A stretch of DNA of 64,000 bases from contig NC_069362.1 in NCBI RefSeq assembly GCF_021730395.1, positions 88,614,001 through 88,678,000 of the forward strand, read 5' to 3'. The stretch's first letter is position 1. Every line of letters begins with the position of its first letter. The DNA comes from Mercenaria mercenaria (Eukaryota > Mollusca > Bivalvia > Venerida > Veneridae). The notes beneath the pieces were generated by a model that had not been told where the DNA came from, ran no database searches, and was given only the letters and a program-made list of their open reading frames with translations. Positions 50,030-63,058 of this stretch are shown in pieces. A program made the translations under genes and the position numbers.

Positions 50030-50317
50030 GTTATGATATCTTACATATTCCTTCCAAGGCTAGCATAGCTATCGTGTCACAGATATAGTGTTTGCTCTAA
50101 AGGACTACCAAGTAACGTTTAAATAAACATAAATTACATGACATGATAAAATACACCACTTTTAATAATTACTCTTTATAATAATTTAGATTTTTTGGTT
50201 TATTTTACAGTATGTTCTTCAATCGACACGTGCAGGAAGAGCCGATGGCAACATGTCGCAATGCTAGATACAATAAAATCTGGAAAGTAGATCCCTCGGA
50301 AGCACCGAGAACAAGGC

Positions 50318-50412
50318 AAACAGTGGAAATTGCAGACTCGGTTTGACTGAGTCTGTTCATGAGCAGTAATGGAAAATCCAACACTGTCCACGCCCGCTAG
50401 CACCGGCTTAAG
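50318..50412 (-). repeat. fragment of the dispersed repeat, reverse orientation
   Basis: In reverse complement it reads GCTTAAGCCGGTGCTAGCGG, then TTCCATTACTGCTCATGAAC and AGACTCAGTCAAACCGAG, matching 58020-58100. Confidence 0.5.
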
Positions 50413-51110
50413 CAGTATTCAATCTTCAAATCTAAATGAATTGATATCATCAATGATCCCGAAGGACCAGAAAATATAACAACACTGAGATGTCTGGGCA
50501 ATGGTTCCTTGCTAAATATATTGGGCTGAAGATGGAACGGTTGCCAAAGGATGGTTCGACAGGCTTAATATTTCACTCTTAATTCTTAGAATTTTTCACT
50601 TATGCAACTCTGTTATATTCTTCTTGTGCAACGTCAAGCCGTTAGTAGCATTCTGTTAATAATTCATAATTCAGACGAAAAATGATATTGTTCGAAAGAG
50701 TGCAAAATGATGCACCGGAACAGAGCAGATGGCGACGTCGAACACCTATTGGTTTATACGAAAATGATTACATAGGCTGGTCTAAATGACACTGTTCGAA
50801 GGGAAGCAGTTAGGCATAATGATTGGCACATGATGATAACGAACTGGAAGATGAACATGCCGCTGGTCTTCATTAGAAACCACACAAATACTTTGTTAGG
50901 CCACAGACTACTTGCAGGTATCCTATCAGATGCCTAATGTATTCTCATATGTTAAAATAATTTAATGCGAGGAAAATGTCCTCTTTATACTCAAAATGGA
51001 TGATATTTAATTCATTATTTATTTTTAATTGATAGATCCATTCTTTCCTTATTTCTTTCAAAACATGAACATTAAACATAAATGCGCTTCTTCCTACATT
51101 TTCACTCTTA
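50413..51110. other. spacer, no gene supported
   Basis: Mixed-composition sequence between a repeat fragment and a LINE 3' end. Parts around 50690-50940 have gene-like composition but no open frame I could identify. Confidence 0.3.
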
Positions 51111-51114
51111 CCTT

Positions 51115-51618
51115 TTGAATAAAGAAGATCAACCCGAATGTGTACCATGTCAAACACCGCTAACTATTAAACACATTTTAATCGACTGTGTGGACTTTGC
51201 TACACAACGCAGTACATATTAAGATGTTCAATCTTTGAGAGAATTATTTGACAACGTTTCAGTTGGAAATATTTTATCGTTTTTAAAGCAGATAGGAATA
51301 TATCAAAAGATCTAACACTTCTTATTTTTATTTACATCTTGCAATATTATTATGTTTGCAGCTGATATTTTAACACACACGTACATACATTTTTACATTA
51401 CTGTTTTTAGATATGCTTTACATTTTTACATGGATGCTTTTAGATATGTTTTACATTATTCATAGTGTTATTTACATTTTTACATGGATGTTTTAGGTAT
51501 GCTTTACATTTTTACATCAATGTTTAGGCTTTACAGTTAGCGTTTGCAATATGACTTCTTTTCGTGGCCGTTTTGTGTCGATCCGCCGTAAAACCCAACT
51601 CACTCACTCACTCATAGC
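51115..51618 (+). mobile_element. 3' end of a Jockey-like LINE with CACT-repeat tail
   Basis: The sequence translates to EDQPECVPCQTPLTIKHILI followed by DCVDFATQRS. This is the Cys-His motif that ends many mollusc LINE ORF2 proteins. After the stop, an AT-rich 3' UTR ends in CCGTAAAACCCAACTCACTCACTCACTC, the microsatellite tail typical of these elements. Upstream ORF2 is missing, as in 5'-truncated insertions, and the remaining frame has at least one stop. Confidence 0.65.
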
Positions 51619-54480
51619 AAGTTCAATCTTTTTCAGCTGTAGATGGATTTCTGCCAGACAGATTAAGACAAGATTTGATATGGAATAGAACGGTCAACAA
51701 CAAAGGCAGGAGAGGTTATAATGAGATCTCGTGAACAAATTTCTGAACAGGGAATTTAAAGGTAGCATAGATATAAAGCTCTTTAGCTCTTATATTAAAA
51801 TGTGTTGTTAAATCACTCCGGGAGAACTACGTTCCAACGTAAGTCATGTCTCAACGATATCATGTGACATATCTCAACGACTTCTGGTTACCGTATCGCT
51901 CAATATGACACGGCATATATTATTTTCATATATAGCAATTACTTTTATGATATTTACTTATGTCTTGACTTGAACATGTATTCAGATTCTAAAAGTAATC
52001 GCATAAATTTATCAAAACATTTAAATTTTAAAAACAGTTGTCTGTTATTTAGAAAATAGAAGCATTTTGCTATTTTCCAGAATAAAACAAATATACTACA
52101 TTTTTCAACAGCAATACTTACTGACAGTCAATGATCGATTAAAGGCAATGCCAGTTATAATCTTAGAAATATATTACTGCAACTGATTTATCATAAACAG
52201 GCAATATTTATTTAATATCATGTTCCTCACTCTAACCGATGATGTTACTAACTCTAAACGCGACATAGGTAAGCGTTACTGACACTCATCGAGGTCTTGC
52301 GGCTAAACATTACTTATATTCGAGTGAAATGTACCAGCAAGTCTGTGACTGAAAATCAGATTTTGTCCAAAGTATGTACATATGTACTAGTATTTTTTAT
52401 CCGTTTCTTTTATTATCATTTGACGGTTTCCCCAAGATATCTTACTAGCAATATGTACGGGGTAGCGCGGAGTTGACTTATACTATTGCATGCGCACACC
52501 TTAATTATTATTAAGTCTGTAAAAAGATTCTTTTGAAGCACAGGACGCAACTAAGAAACCTGAAGTAAGCATGTAATCGTAGGTTATTAGATTTGTTTCT
52601 AGGTCTATGCATGCGTTCTGCAGCGGAAATAGAGACATATTGCGCGACTTTATGAAGAATGAATGCTTATTTATCCATGCAAATCTAAAAAATCTTTTTA
52701 TAATTACTACGTGTGTATTATTCCTTATATCAATGATAAAAAAGTTGTTCTTGCATATCGTACTGGCGTTTCCGGTTATTTTACCCATGCCGTCAAAACC
52801 TATCTGGCACCCCCCATGCCAGATGACTCTCGTGCTGTTAATGACAACTACTGGTTCATACACTAATAATATATTGTTTATGTAAAATACGAAAAAAGCA
52901 GGTACCTTCATAGTTTCTCTCCGTTCCTTATAGTATATTTCTCGATTCAAAATACGTTAGTTTACCATAAAAACATAACGTTACGCTACAAACGACAAAC
53001 TAAAGTGAAACTTTGTTATTGTGCGTAACGCAAAACATCATGACGTCACTTCTGCTTACGGACGTTAATTTCCCGCGCTTTGTGTTCATTCTCCACTATA
53101 AGAAAGAGTGCTAAAAAGAAACTATTTCTACCTTTTGTAAAATACGGTATGCAAGAAAAAACGTCTGCCAGAATAAAATGCTTACATGTATACGATATGG
53201 CTACTAGTTAAGTTAGAATAGATAGAATATTCTACCTATACAAACAGGTTAATAACTTAATCATTAAATAAAGATTGATTTGAAACAAGTTTTTGTTTAA
53301 AGTGTTATTTTTAATTATGTCATAAATGGTAATATCTTACATTTGCAGAAAGTATCAGGGCTCTGGAAGCTCACACCACAACCCAGTCCCTAGAATGTAA
53401 TGGCAGTGGGGAGCGTGTGGGAGGAGGTGGGGGGGGGGGGCTACGGAATGTATTGGACGAGAACAACCAACCAAAAGGACAGATGCCGATCGAACAGCCG
53501 ACATGCACTTATTTGCGGACACTCTAAAGAATTTGAATTTAACACAGAAGCTGACATCTAGGGCCCACAGGGCATACCCAAAGATTCATTCTAAAATATC
53601 AACAAACAAAGTTTTATAGACCGGCTAAAAATGCTCTCTAAAATGGATAAATCCAAAAGAGTTGCAGTTAACTATTTACAGTAACTTTAGGAGTTATGTG
53701 ACACTTTACAATTTTGAAAGAAACTGTATCTAATGATTATTTCAGAAAAAAAATCATCTGTTTTAAACATCTGGTATAAATATTCTTCAACTGTTTTGAA
53801 TAGCTGTTGAAATGCACGCTTATGTTACGGGGTAATGTTTAAGCAGAACGTAATAAAATGAAAATTAAAGACAATTTTTCGACAGACTGGATACAATAGT
53901 TTATTATAGTTTAAAGTCCAGTATCATTTTATGGAAGTTTTACATTTCGAAAGTCAGAGATAAAAGTATTTCGTTTACTTTTTAGTCGTTCTGTATCTAC
54001 ACCGCAAATTTCTATTTAGATGTTGTTTAAATAGAAACCATTGAAATAAAAGTATTACATTTCTTCATGTATTTCCTTTCCGTACTATAGGGTAGCTGTA
54101 CTTTTTCCATCGGAAGAATTATTAGACCGCCTTCACTGAAATGAAAAATAAAACTGTTTTAACCCTAAACAAGTTGACGCAATTTTTTATTTACACCGGT
54201 TGAAGACACGCTTTATGAATGTAAACATCTTGAACCTTTTTTTAATTTTGTGATGCTTAGAGTTTGTGATGCTTAGAGCCTAGGATTGACTTCAGTTGAC
54301 GGTAATCAAGTGCAATTTTTGTTTGTGAGTTAAACAAAGATCAAAATACCCCAAATCTAGTTTATTTGTTGAAAGTTTACTGAACCCGCATTCCTCCATA
54401 ACTTTGGTCCATCGTAGTTTTGACCGGAACAAATATAAAACAATCTAAACGACTAGACCTTTGATAAGATCTATAAGATC
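51619..54480. other. spacer before Rac-like copy 4, no gene supported
   Basis: Contains a short relative (52595-52660) of the GCGGAAATA repeat and a poly-G tract near 53430. Open frames at 52501-52950 overlap on both strands and show no domain. Confidence 0.35.
52595..52660 (+). repeat. dispersed repeat with GCGGAAATA core, copy 3 (fragment)
   Basis: GTTCTGCAGCGGAAATAGAG followed by ATTGCGCGACTTTATG matches the copies near 13.7 and 21.8 kb. Confidence 0.45.
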
Positions 54481-54564
54481 TAAAAGATAACGTAATTAGT
54501 GAACAACGAAGTAAACAAACTCGGGAGTATAGATACAACAAGACTGAAAAGGAAGTAAATAATG

Positions 54565-54642
54565 TATTCTATATTTAGATGTAGTTTTAGTTTTATTTTT
54601 AGATGGTTATTTTTAGACATATTACTGTCGTGTGTATATAAA
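54565..54642 (+). promoter_or_regulatory. upstream module of Rac-like copy 4: three MEF2-like boxes and TATA
   Basis: All three boxes fit YTA(A/T)4TAR: CTATATTTAG (54569-54578), TTATTTTTAG (54593-54602) and TTATTTTTAG (54607-54616). TATATAAA at 54635-54642 precedes the ATG by 63 bp and is followed by GGTGATATGAA, as in copy 2. Confidence 0.6.
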
Positions 54643-54705
54643 GGTGATATGAAGGTATATGAAATAAACATTTAAAAATTTCTGACAGCTCGGTAAACAA
54701 GAAAA

Positions 54706-57231
54706 ATGCAGGCATTTCCAATAAAATGTGTTGTCGTTGGAGATGGGTGAGTACTTTTATATACACTTGCTTCAACCTGATTTTGTGTTAACATTCGGTT
54801 GTTTGGTTTTTAATTAGTATAAACACAATTGCAAAGAGTTGTTGTAATAAAAAGTGATCGCCGCGGGCGCTTTTTGAAGCTGAGTATGATCCAAGTAAAG
54901 GAATCAGACTAAATGTTTTCCTGTTCTCTCTTTAAGGTGTGTGGGAAAGACTTGTCTGCTAATGTCATATACACAAGATGCATTTCCAGGAGAATATATA
55001 CCAACAGTGTAAGTAGATGTTCTTATTTGGTTTACTCGATTCTGTAGACTTCAAAGTAGTTAATAGTTAAAACATTCTAAACGAAGGTGAATTATATTTC
55101 GTGTAAGGTAAATATTTCTTGGTTTTAATTTTGAGATGCATGAAGTAATCACAACAAGAAGTGATTTTTGGATAAAATATGTATGAACGTGTCAGCTGTT
55201 GCGTTCGTGTTTTCAAAAGATCGAATTAAAAAGGCGAATCACTAAGAAAAAATGTTTCTTATTTTATATTTGTGTGGTAACCATTTAAACAAAAATACCG
55301 ACAAAGAATTTACATGTTTCGTGCATTTGCAGAACCATATTATTGCTAACGTTTTGGCAAAATTAACATAGTATAACTTTATATGAATAATATATCATAC
55401 AAGGATGTTAGCGTTGCTGGTCATGTAAAGATACAATAGTATATCATCACGTATCAAGTGATAATGACGATAACGTTGATAAGAGATTGATAACCATTAC
55501 ATATTTAAGTGATTCTTCCTCCAAACATTTGGCCAATCAGTCGTCAAACTTTATTAGTAGTTGATATGAGTTATCGATTGGTTTCTGACATTATGTACAA
55601 ACAATTGTTTTAAAATAACGCATTTATATCTGTTTAATTAAGATACTAATTTTGCTTGATATCATTGTTTTGTTAACAAAGTAAATGCATGACTTCTCAA
55701 GAAAGCTAATATTTGTAGTTATTGAGCTATATTAGTCTTTGCTTTGACTAAAATCAGTCTGTCCACTTACATATTATCTAAACGAAGTATCGTTTCTTCT
55801 CTGCCTTGTCAAATCTGTGGTAAATTTCACAGTAGCTATTAAGTTGTCTTTTATGTATAAGTGTATTTGTTTATTTTTAGATTTGAAAATTATCAAGCTA
55901 ATGTCAGAGTAGATGGACGAGTTTGTTCCCTTAGTTTATGGGACACTGCAGGCCAACATGAGTATGACAGATTACGACCATTATCTTATCCACAGACGGT
56001 AATTTTTTTCACCGCAATATATAAAACTACAATATTCTGTCAAAGTCCATTTTACTAGATAAGAAATGTATGAAAGCTGAAAGATGTAGAAAGTTAATAT
56101 CATTTGGATATCTTTGTAGTTTTTTGTGTTTGTTGTGAGATGTTTTTTTAAGCAAAAATAATCAGATCCACTATATCGGGCAATTTGTTACATGTTATTA
56201 CGGAAAGTTACATTATATGATAATGTTTTAAAGTAAATTATTCAACTGTGGCATTCATTCAGTTGGTTATAAACATTCGAATAGAGATATACATGTTAAT
56301 GTCTGATTTCAGGATGTTTTTCTGATATGTTTTTCCCTTGTTGCACGAGACAGTTACGAAAATGTTAAACAACAGGTAACTCTTTTATATATTTTGTATT
56401 GTTTATCAAGATTGACACTTTTATTATTAAGTCCTGCCTTTAAGATAAACGGAGAAAAGTCATTGAACAATACCATATCTTGTTCTATTGTAACTTATGA
56501 CACATAGTCTTTGTATCTAAATTAATTGCGTACGATAGTACATTTGTACTTGTAGGTCCCTGGATAGATAGTTCATTTCACATGTTAAGGGAACGGAAAT
56601 ATTACGTCACATCAGTACTCTAAAAAATAATGAAGAGGCAAAAACTTATGACATTAGACTGAACGTTTTATATGTACTTCATACATCTGACCGATTTCCT
56701 AATGTTATAGATGAAAAATGTATCATTTATATCTATTTTAGTGGTATCCAGAGATTAAACACCATTGTCCAGACACACCACTTGTATTAATTGGAACAAA
56801 AATGGACTTAAGGGATGGCAGTAAGGAAAAGAAAAATGCATTAAAGACAGCAATTTCCTTTGTTGAGGTAATTATACATGATATACATGATACTTTATTT
56901 ATTAATTTACCACACTAGTTACGATTTAGGTCAAAGTAACTTGTTTCGGTCCCTTATTTTAATAATTTTACCATATTATAAAGATTTGGAATGACTGAAT
57001 AATATGTTTTGAGCGCCACTTTTGTTTGCGTGCAGATAAATTCATCTTATATTTTTCCGTTTTTCATGTTAACAGGGTAGGAGTCTTGCACAGAAAATAC
57101 ATGCAGTAAAATATGTAGAATGCTCTGCGAGGACCGGCAAGAATACAAAACTAGTTTTTGATGAGGCGATACGAGCCTGCCTAATTCCACAGAAACAGAA
57201 GAAAAGAAGAAGTAAATGTAAACTTGTATGA
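54706..57231 (+). CDS. Rac-like small GTPase, copy 4 (six exons, 191 aa)
   Basis: Exons: 54706-54746, 54937-55008, 55881-55998, 56313-56375, 56742-56867 and 57076-57231, all GT-AG and in phase. Domains as in copy 2: GDGCVGKTC, GEYIPTVFE (Asp to Glu just after the switch I Phe), [28 protein letters not shown] and [10 protein letters not shown]. The insert region is basic (GSKEKKNAL), where copies 2 and 3 are acidic. AATAAA lies at 57364-57369 in a 3' flank that resembles copy 2. This is the only copy with no mobile element detected in its introns and the cleanest promoter module, so it is the best candidate for an expressed gene. Confidence 0.9.
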
Positions 57232-57999
57232 AGACAAACAACGGACATGTATTGCAACATATAAACAGCTTGAAACGGGTTTTTCATTTCCACGTTGGAA
57301 CATAAACAAAAGAAATACACAAAATAGTTGGAGGCACTATATATCATTCAATCAATTCTTATCAATAAATCATGTGTACAACAACTTTTCATGGCCTATG
57401 CGCTTGGCATATTAGAAACGGCGGTGCTGTGCTGTACTATGCAGTAGGCGAAGTAACTAAATATGTTATAAAGTTGTTGTAGTCTTATGTAGAACATGAT
57501 AAAATGGCATTGTAATATGTCATACATGTGATGGCGTTATAATTTTAAAAAGTTACAGTTTATTAGAAAGGAACTCGATGGACATTGAGATTTCAGTGTT
57601 GTGTTGCTGACAATCAGCTATTCTTGAAAATTAAAAATGACGTATAAGTTCATGTAAGCGTTTCTTTTTCCAAATAGTTCAATAAAATATGCGAACACCA
57701 TGCAGAAATCGTGTCTCTTAAAATATTTATAATTCTAAGGCTTCTGTTCTGTGTGCAGTGCCTGCGACTCTCTCTCTTACCGTTCTTTTCTGTGTGTCTG
57801 TCGTATCATTTTCAATTGATTCTAATAGAAAACGAACAGCTGTTAACTATATTAAACACCCAGTATCATGTCTATCAACTGAGCTCTTTGGTAATAGGAA
57901 TTTATCGAAGTTGCAGTCTTGATTCAATGTTCTTATATTTTCTAGTCCTTTGGGCTCTGGAGTCCATTCAATACCTGTGCAATAAGTTCAGCTTATGCC

Positions 58000-58150
58000 T
58001 GTGCTAGGAGGCGTAAAGTTTAGCTTAAGCCTCTGCTAGGGGGCGTGAGGGGTGTTTCAATTTCCATTACCTCTAATGAACAGATTCAATCAAACCGAAC
58101 CTGCAATTGTTTTACTTGGTTGCATTCTATGCTTCCAACTTGTTACAGAT
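58000..58150 (+). repeat. dispersed repeat copy near the array's right end
   Basis: TTAAGCCTCTGCTAGGGGGC, TTCCATTACCTCTAATGAAC and TCAATCAAACCGAACCTGCA match the family at 18.34, 27.6, 45.2 and 50.35 kb. Confidence 0.6.
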
Positions 58151-58311
58151 TTTTACAACGTGATAACGGGTTATAGGAAATCTATGATCACAAATATGAC
58201 CACAAAAGCTAATACACAGAGTGCATCTCCACAACCAATAGCAGGGCGCACCGCTCCTTTCCTAATCCTTTCCGCCCTGTTCTCCTTTTTAGCCAGCCTG
58301 TTTTTTTCGGC

Positions 58312-58326
58312 GACGCCGTCTAAATT
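58312..58326. repeat. target-site duplication of the LINE, left copy
   Basis: GACGCCGTCTAAATT here is repeated exactly at 63044-63058, on the other side of the LINE. Confidence 0.85.
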
Positions 58327-61300
58327 TTTTTTTTTTTTTTACTTCTTATTATTATTTAATTTTTTCTTTATGAACCAAAAAATTGAAAGAAGAACATAAC
58401 CCACATTATTTCAGTATTTTTCTTTAGACAGAAAAATCTTGATATAGTTATCCACAGATTGAATATTGATTAAGGAGGAAATAAATTCCTAATTTTAGAA
58501 AGAGGATCAATAAAATTTACTGGAATATATTCTTAACCATGGTCCATTCTTTTTCAAAAACTTGCACTATCTTTCTTTTTATTGCAATATCTTTATTGAG
58601 TTTATAATTATGATGAAGAAAGGATACAAATCCACGGAGTGTTAAAGATCTTTGTAAAGACCTACTTTGGAAAATATATTTTTTAAGTAATGACAAAGTG
58701 ATATTCAATGGCTTATCTGTGGTACCTAAGATAACATTTTTTTCATTTGGCAAAAAAGTGATATTTTTACTTTCACACAATGACCTTATTTCACTGAAGA
58801 GATTTGATGTATGAGTACATGACCAGAATAAGTGCTCAATACTTTCATTTTCTACATTACAATATGAACATAAAGGTGTATCTTTTATTTTAAGTTTAAA
58901 TAGGTAATCATTTAGTGGCAAAATACGATGTAATATCCTGACTTGAAACCACTGCATACTTGTGTCTTTAAAACAGTCAAAAGGCATATTATAGTACACC
59001 TTCCATTCATCTTGTTGAGTGGAATATCGGTGGTTCCATTTTATTTGGCTGGTAGGAACTTCTTTGTTTTTATTAAAGATATCATAGAATGGCCTTGTTC
59101 CTTGTTCATGTTTTAAGAGTATTGACATAGGATTTGGTATTAGAGGAGTTTGATGTTTATCTAATTGTTTTCCCCTGTGACTTTTACTGAAGTATTTCAT
59201 AATGGCATTTTTAATTCCCATGTAATGAAGAAGGTTAATATTTATATTATAATTATTTTGTAGTTTGTCTTTATTCATAATCTCATTATTTTCAAAAATG
59301 TCATTGATGTATTTGATACCGTTCAAGTACCATGATTTGAAGAAAACACTTTTATTGAAATACAAATATTATGATTATAAAATAGAGGTTCTTTTAAACA
59401 GTTACTTGAATCAACTTGTATTACAGAAATAAACTCTCCAAAACCAGAAAGTACATCTTTCCAGAACAAATTACTGCATATATTTGCCATTTTTTCTGCA
59501 TAGTGTTTGCCACAGTTGAACAATTTACTTTCATCAAAATAGAGATTAGTAAGAGATTGCCATTGACCCTCATGAAGAACTAATCTTCTTAGCCATGTCA
59601 GCTTCATACTTTTAATGAATGCCTCTAAGTTTACCATTTTAAGACCACCTTCAAAGTATTCCTTAATAATTACTGTTCTTTTTATTTTAGCTGGACCTTG
59701 CCATAAAAATTCAAATAGAAGTTCATTTATCTTTTTTATCATTGTTCCTTCAGGATTTGGTATTGTGAGAAATAGCTGATTAAAAACTGGTATTAAAATA
59801 CTTTTAATCACTGTGATTTTTCCTAATGGAGTTAAATACCTGCGATTCCAAAAATTTACTGACTTCTTAATTTTCTCTATTTTTTCATTATAATTCAAAT
59901 CTATCATTTTTTCTAACATGAAAATGAACTCCAAGTAATTTAAATTTACATTGTCCCCAAAGTAGTTTAAATTTGTTTTTATAGAGTCTGCACTGTATTT
60001 TTTGGACCCTAGCCAAATGATGCATATCTTATCAAAATTAATTTTAAGACCTGATAACTTAGAGAAATATTCCAGTTCATTTAATGTCTGATCTAGAGAC
60101 TCCTTTGATCCATCCAAAAGGATGGAAGTGTCATCGGCATATTGAGATATAATGTGCTCTACATCACCAATATTAATGCCTTTTATTGCATCATTTTTTT
60201 TAATTCTATGAATGAGTATTTCCGTACAGAGGATAAAAATATAAGGTGATAGTGGATCCCCTTGACGACAGCCGCGGCCTACTTTAAAGAATTCTGTTAA
60301 AAAACCACAATGTGCTACAGATGATTCAATATTATTATAGAAAATATTTACCCATGTTTTTATGGAGTTGCCAAAATTAAACAAATCTAATGTTTCATGT
60401 ATAAAGTGCCATGAAATGGAATCGAATGCTTTTTCAAAATCAATAAGTAGAAGAAGACCTGGTGAGTTGTTTATTTCTAAGTAATGCATTATATCATATA
60501 GTAATCTAGTATTTTCACCAATAAATCTGCCCTTTAAAAACCCTGTTTGTTCCTTACTAATAATTTTATCTAATATCGTCTTTAATCTGTTAGCAATAGA
60601 TCCAGATGCTATTTTGTATACTGTATTTAAAAGTGTAATAGGTCTCCAATTCCTTAAAAACTGACGTGGTTTATTTTCTTTTGGTATACAAGTAATTATT
60701 CCCTGTCTTTGTGTTACTGACATTAAACCATTGTTAAAAGCATCATTTAAAGACCGAATAATAAAATGTCCTAACTGCTTCCAAAAGACCTTAAAGAAAT
60801 TAGCGGAGAAGCCATCACTTCCCGGATTTTTATCATTAGACATTGACTGTAAAGTTTCTCCTGCTTCTTTAAAAGTTAGCATTCCTTCTATAGATTCAGC
60901 TTCTAAGTTTGATAAGCTTGGAATGTTATAATTATCAAATTCTTTTTTTAAGTCTACATTTATTAAGTTTTCATCTTCATTTTCATATAATTTTTGAAAA
61001 AAAGTCATGCATTTCCTTTAAAATTTCTGATTGAGATACAACAGTTTTACCATGTTCATTTTCTAACTTTGAAATAGTTTTATTTAAATAGTTATGTTTT
61101 TCAAGGTTACAGAAAAAGTTTGTTGGCTTTTCTCCTTCATCAATCCATTTAACTTTTGATCTTAATAGATGTCCTTTAAGTTTTTCTTCTCTAATAGAAT
61201 TAAATTCTTTAATGAGTAAAGTTCATCAGAATTCTCTTCTTTTAATGTATTTTCTAAAGATTGTATCTTACTCATAATTTCCTTTTCTGGTCGACACTGT

Positions 61301-63043
61301 TTTTTTTTCTTGTAACTTGCATAGGATATTGATTTCCCACGTAATTCCATTAAAAGTGTTTCCAAAAATAACTGGTCATTTATTACAAATTGAATTTCAT
61401 CGTTTGGTACATTGTCTATATTCTCAAAATTATAAACTGGTAGACAGTATTGTCTCTTTACTTCTTTAATTTTTTCCTTAATGCAGTTTATATATTCAAT
61501 ATCATTTAAAAGAGAGTTATTGTGCTTCCAAAATCCTTTACCATGGTTTATATTAGAGAAGCCAACTTTTAATGAGATGAAGGAATGATCTGATTTATAG
61601 CTGGACTTGATTTCACAGTTTTTTACATTTGGTAACAATTCTTCACTTATGAGAAAAAAATCTAGTCTAGCTTGCTGTATAGGATTACTCCTTCTCCAAG
61701 TATACTTTCGTACATCTGGAAAATTTTCCCTATATGGATCTACCAGTTGATGTTCTGTGATAAATTTTATCAAATTATCTCTGGCCTTTTTATTATTTAT
61801 CCTTTTATAATTATAATAATCAATATCTGGATTTAGGACCAAATTAAAATCACCGCAAATTATACATTTTTCATTGTTGAAGTTCTCAACTACTCGGAAG
61901 ACATTATTGTAGAAACTTGGATCATCATTATTCGGTCCATACAAATTTAATAAAGTTAATCGTTGTTTTTCTATTGTAATATCCAATGCAATAAAATTCC
62001 CTACATCATCCCTTACAGATTTATGAACATCAATTTCAACATTTTTATTAAAAAGAATCGCTACACCTCTAGCATTAGACTTCGAGAAACTAAAATAGCA
62101 CTCTCAATTCCACTGAGAGTAAATAAATTTTTCTTGACTCTTGGTAAAATGTGTGTCCTGTAGACAGTATATGTGATGGTTTTTTTCCTTCAAAAATTTA
62201 AAGACATCTATTCTCTTCTTGTTCTCATTTAGGCCACGGCAGTTAAGTGATAAGATACTTATTTCATCCATATAAAACAATGGCTATATTTCCGAACATG
62301 GATAGTATTTCCATAACTTTTATGAAAAATATATCTAAAATGTGGGTTATGTGCAATAACAAAATGTGTATAGAAAATATAAAAAAAAACTTGGTGCAGG
62401 AAGATCATGAGCATGTAAAAGAATTTCTTTCAAAATACTATTATAATAGCATTTCTATGTTTTGTTGACACTTAAAAATGCAGTTTCTCTACTTATTCTA
62501 TTTCCAGAGGAAATTATTGTCAAAAAGAAAATAACAAATGTTTATAAGGGCATATCTTCTGTTGATACAGGTACTTAAACATAGTCCTATGGTGTAAAGA
62601 AAAAGTATATCATACATCACATAGGAATATTATGGAAATATCTTAAAAATATACTAGTTTCTGCCCAGTTATCGAACCGAACAAAAGAAAATTTCACATA
62701 CTATACAATACCAGGTTTCATAAATGGAAACATTTTATTTAATATATAATATTGGGCCGAATGTTGAAAACATTCTATTTAATATACTTGTACTGGGTCT
62801 TCTGTTGGAAACATTATATTCAATACACAATACTGGGTCTTATGTTAAAAAATAATCTATTTAATATACCATGTGCCTTTGAGCAATAACATTATGAAGT
62901 GGAAATATCGGCCTTAAAAAGAAAAGAATAACTCCTTTAGAAAAAACAAACAAACAAAAAAAAGAAAAAACTATCACACAAAAAAAAAGACATGAGACAA
63001 AACAAATCTGTTCTAAATTGCAACTATTAAGTAAGCAAGAGAA
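58327..63043 (-). mobile_element. L1/Tx1-like LINE, about 4.7 kb, flanked by a 15-bp target duplication
   Basis: ORF2 starts at 62271 (ATG, MDEISILSLNCRGLN) and ends at 58517. The endonuclease has LNCRGL, LQDTH, NLYGPN, GDFNLVL and SDHSFI. The reverse transcriptase has LLIDFEKAFDSI, GCRQGDPLSPYIF and QYADDTSI. The C-terminus has the CSYCNVENESIEHLFWSC zinc motif. The frame is broken: an in-frame TGA at 62104-62106 and frameshifts near 61190, 61005 and 59340. A T17 tract at the left end is the poly(A) tail. Upstream of ORF2 lies about 770 bp with three repeats of roughly 55 bp (62710-62875), which may be promoter monomers. No ORF1 is seen. The intact target duplication and tail point to a young insertion despite the broken frame. 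Confidence 0.88.
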
Positions 63044-63058
63044 GACGCCGTCTAAATT
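63044..63058. repeat. target-site duplication of the LINE, right copy
   Basis: Exact copy of 58312-58326. The flanks beyond (TTTCGGC on the left, CGTTTTCG on the right) would be contiguous without the LINE. Confidence 0.85.

Noticed and set aside
52501-52950. 149-codon minus-strand frame with overlapping plus-strand frames
   Set aside because: Low-complexity AT-rich composition, competing frames on both strands, no domain.
58052-58399. 115-codon frame rich in Phe and Leu
   Set aside because: It runs through a dispersed repeat, the LINE target site and the poly-T tail, so it cannot be an ancestral gene.
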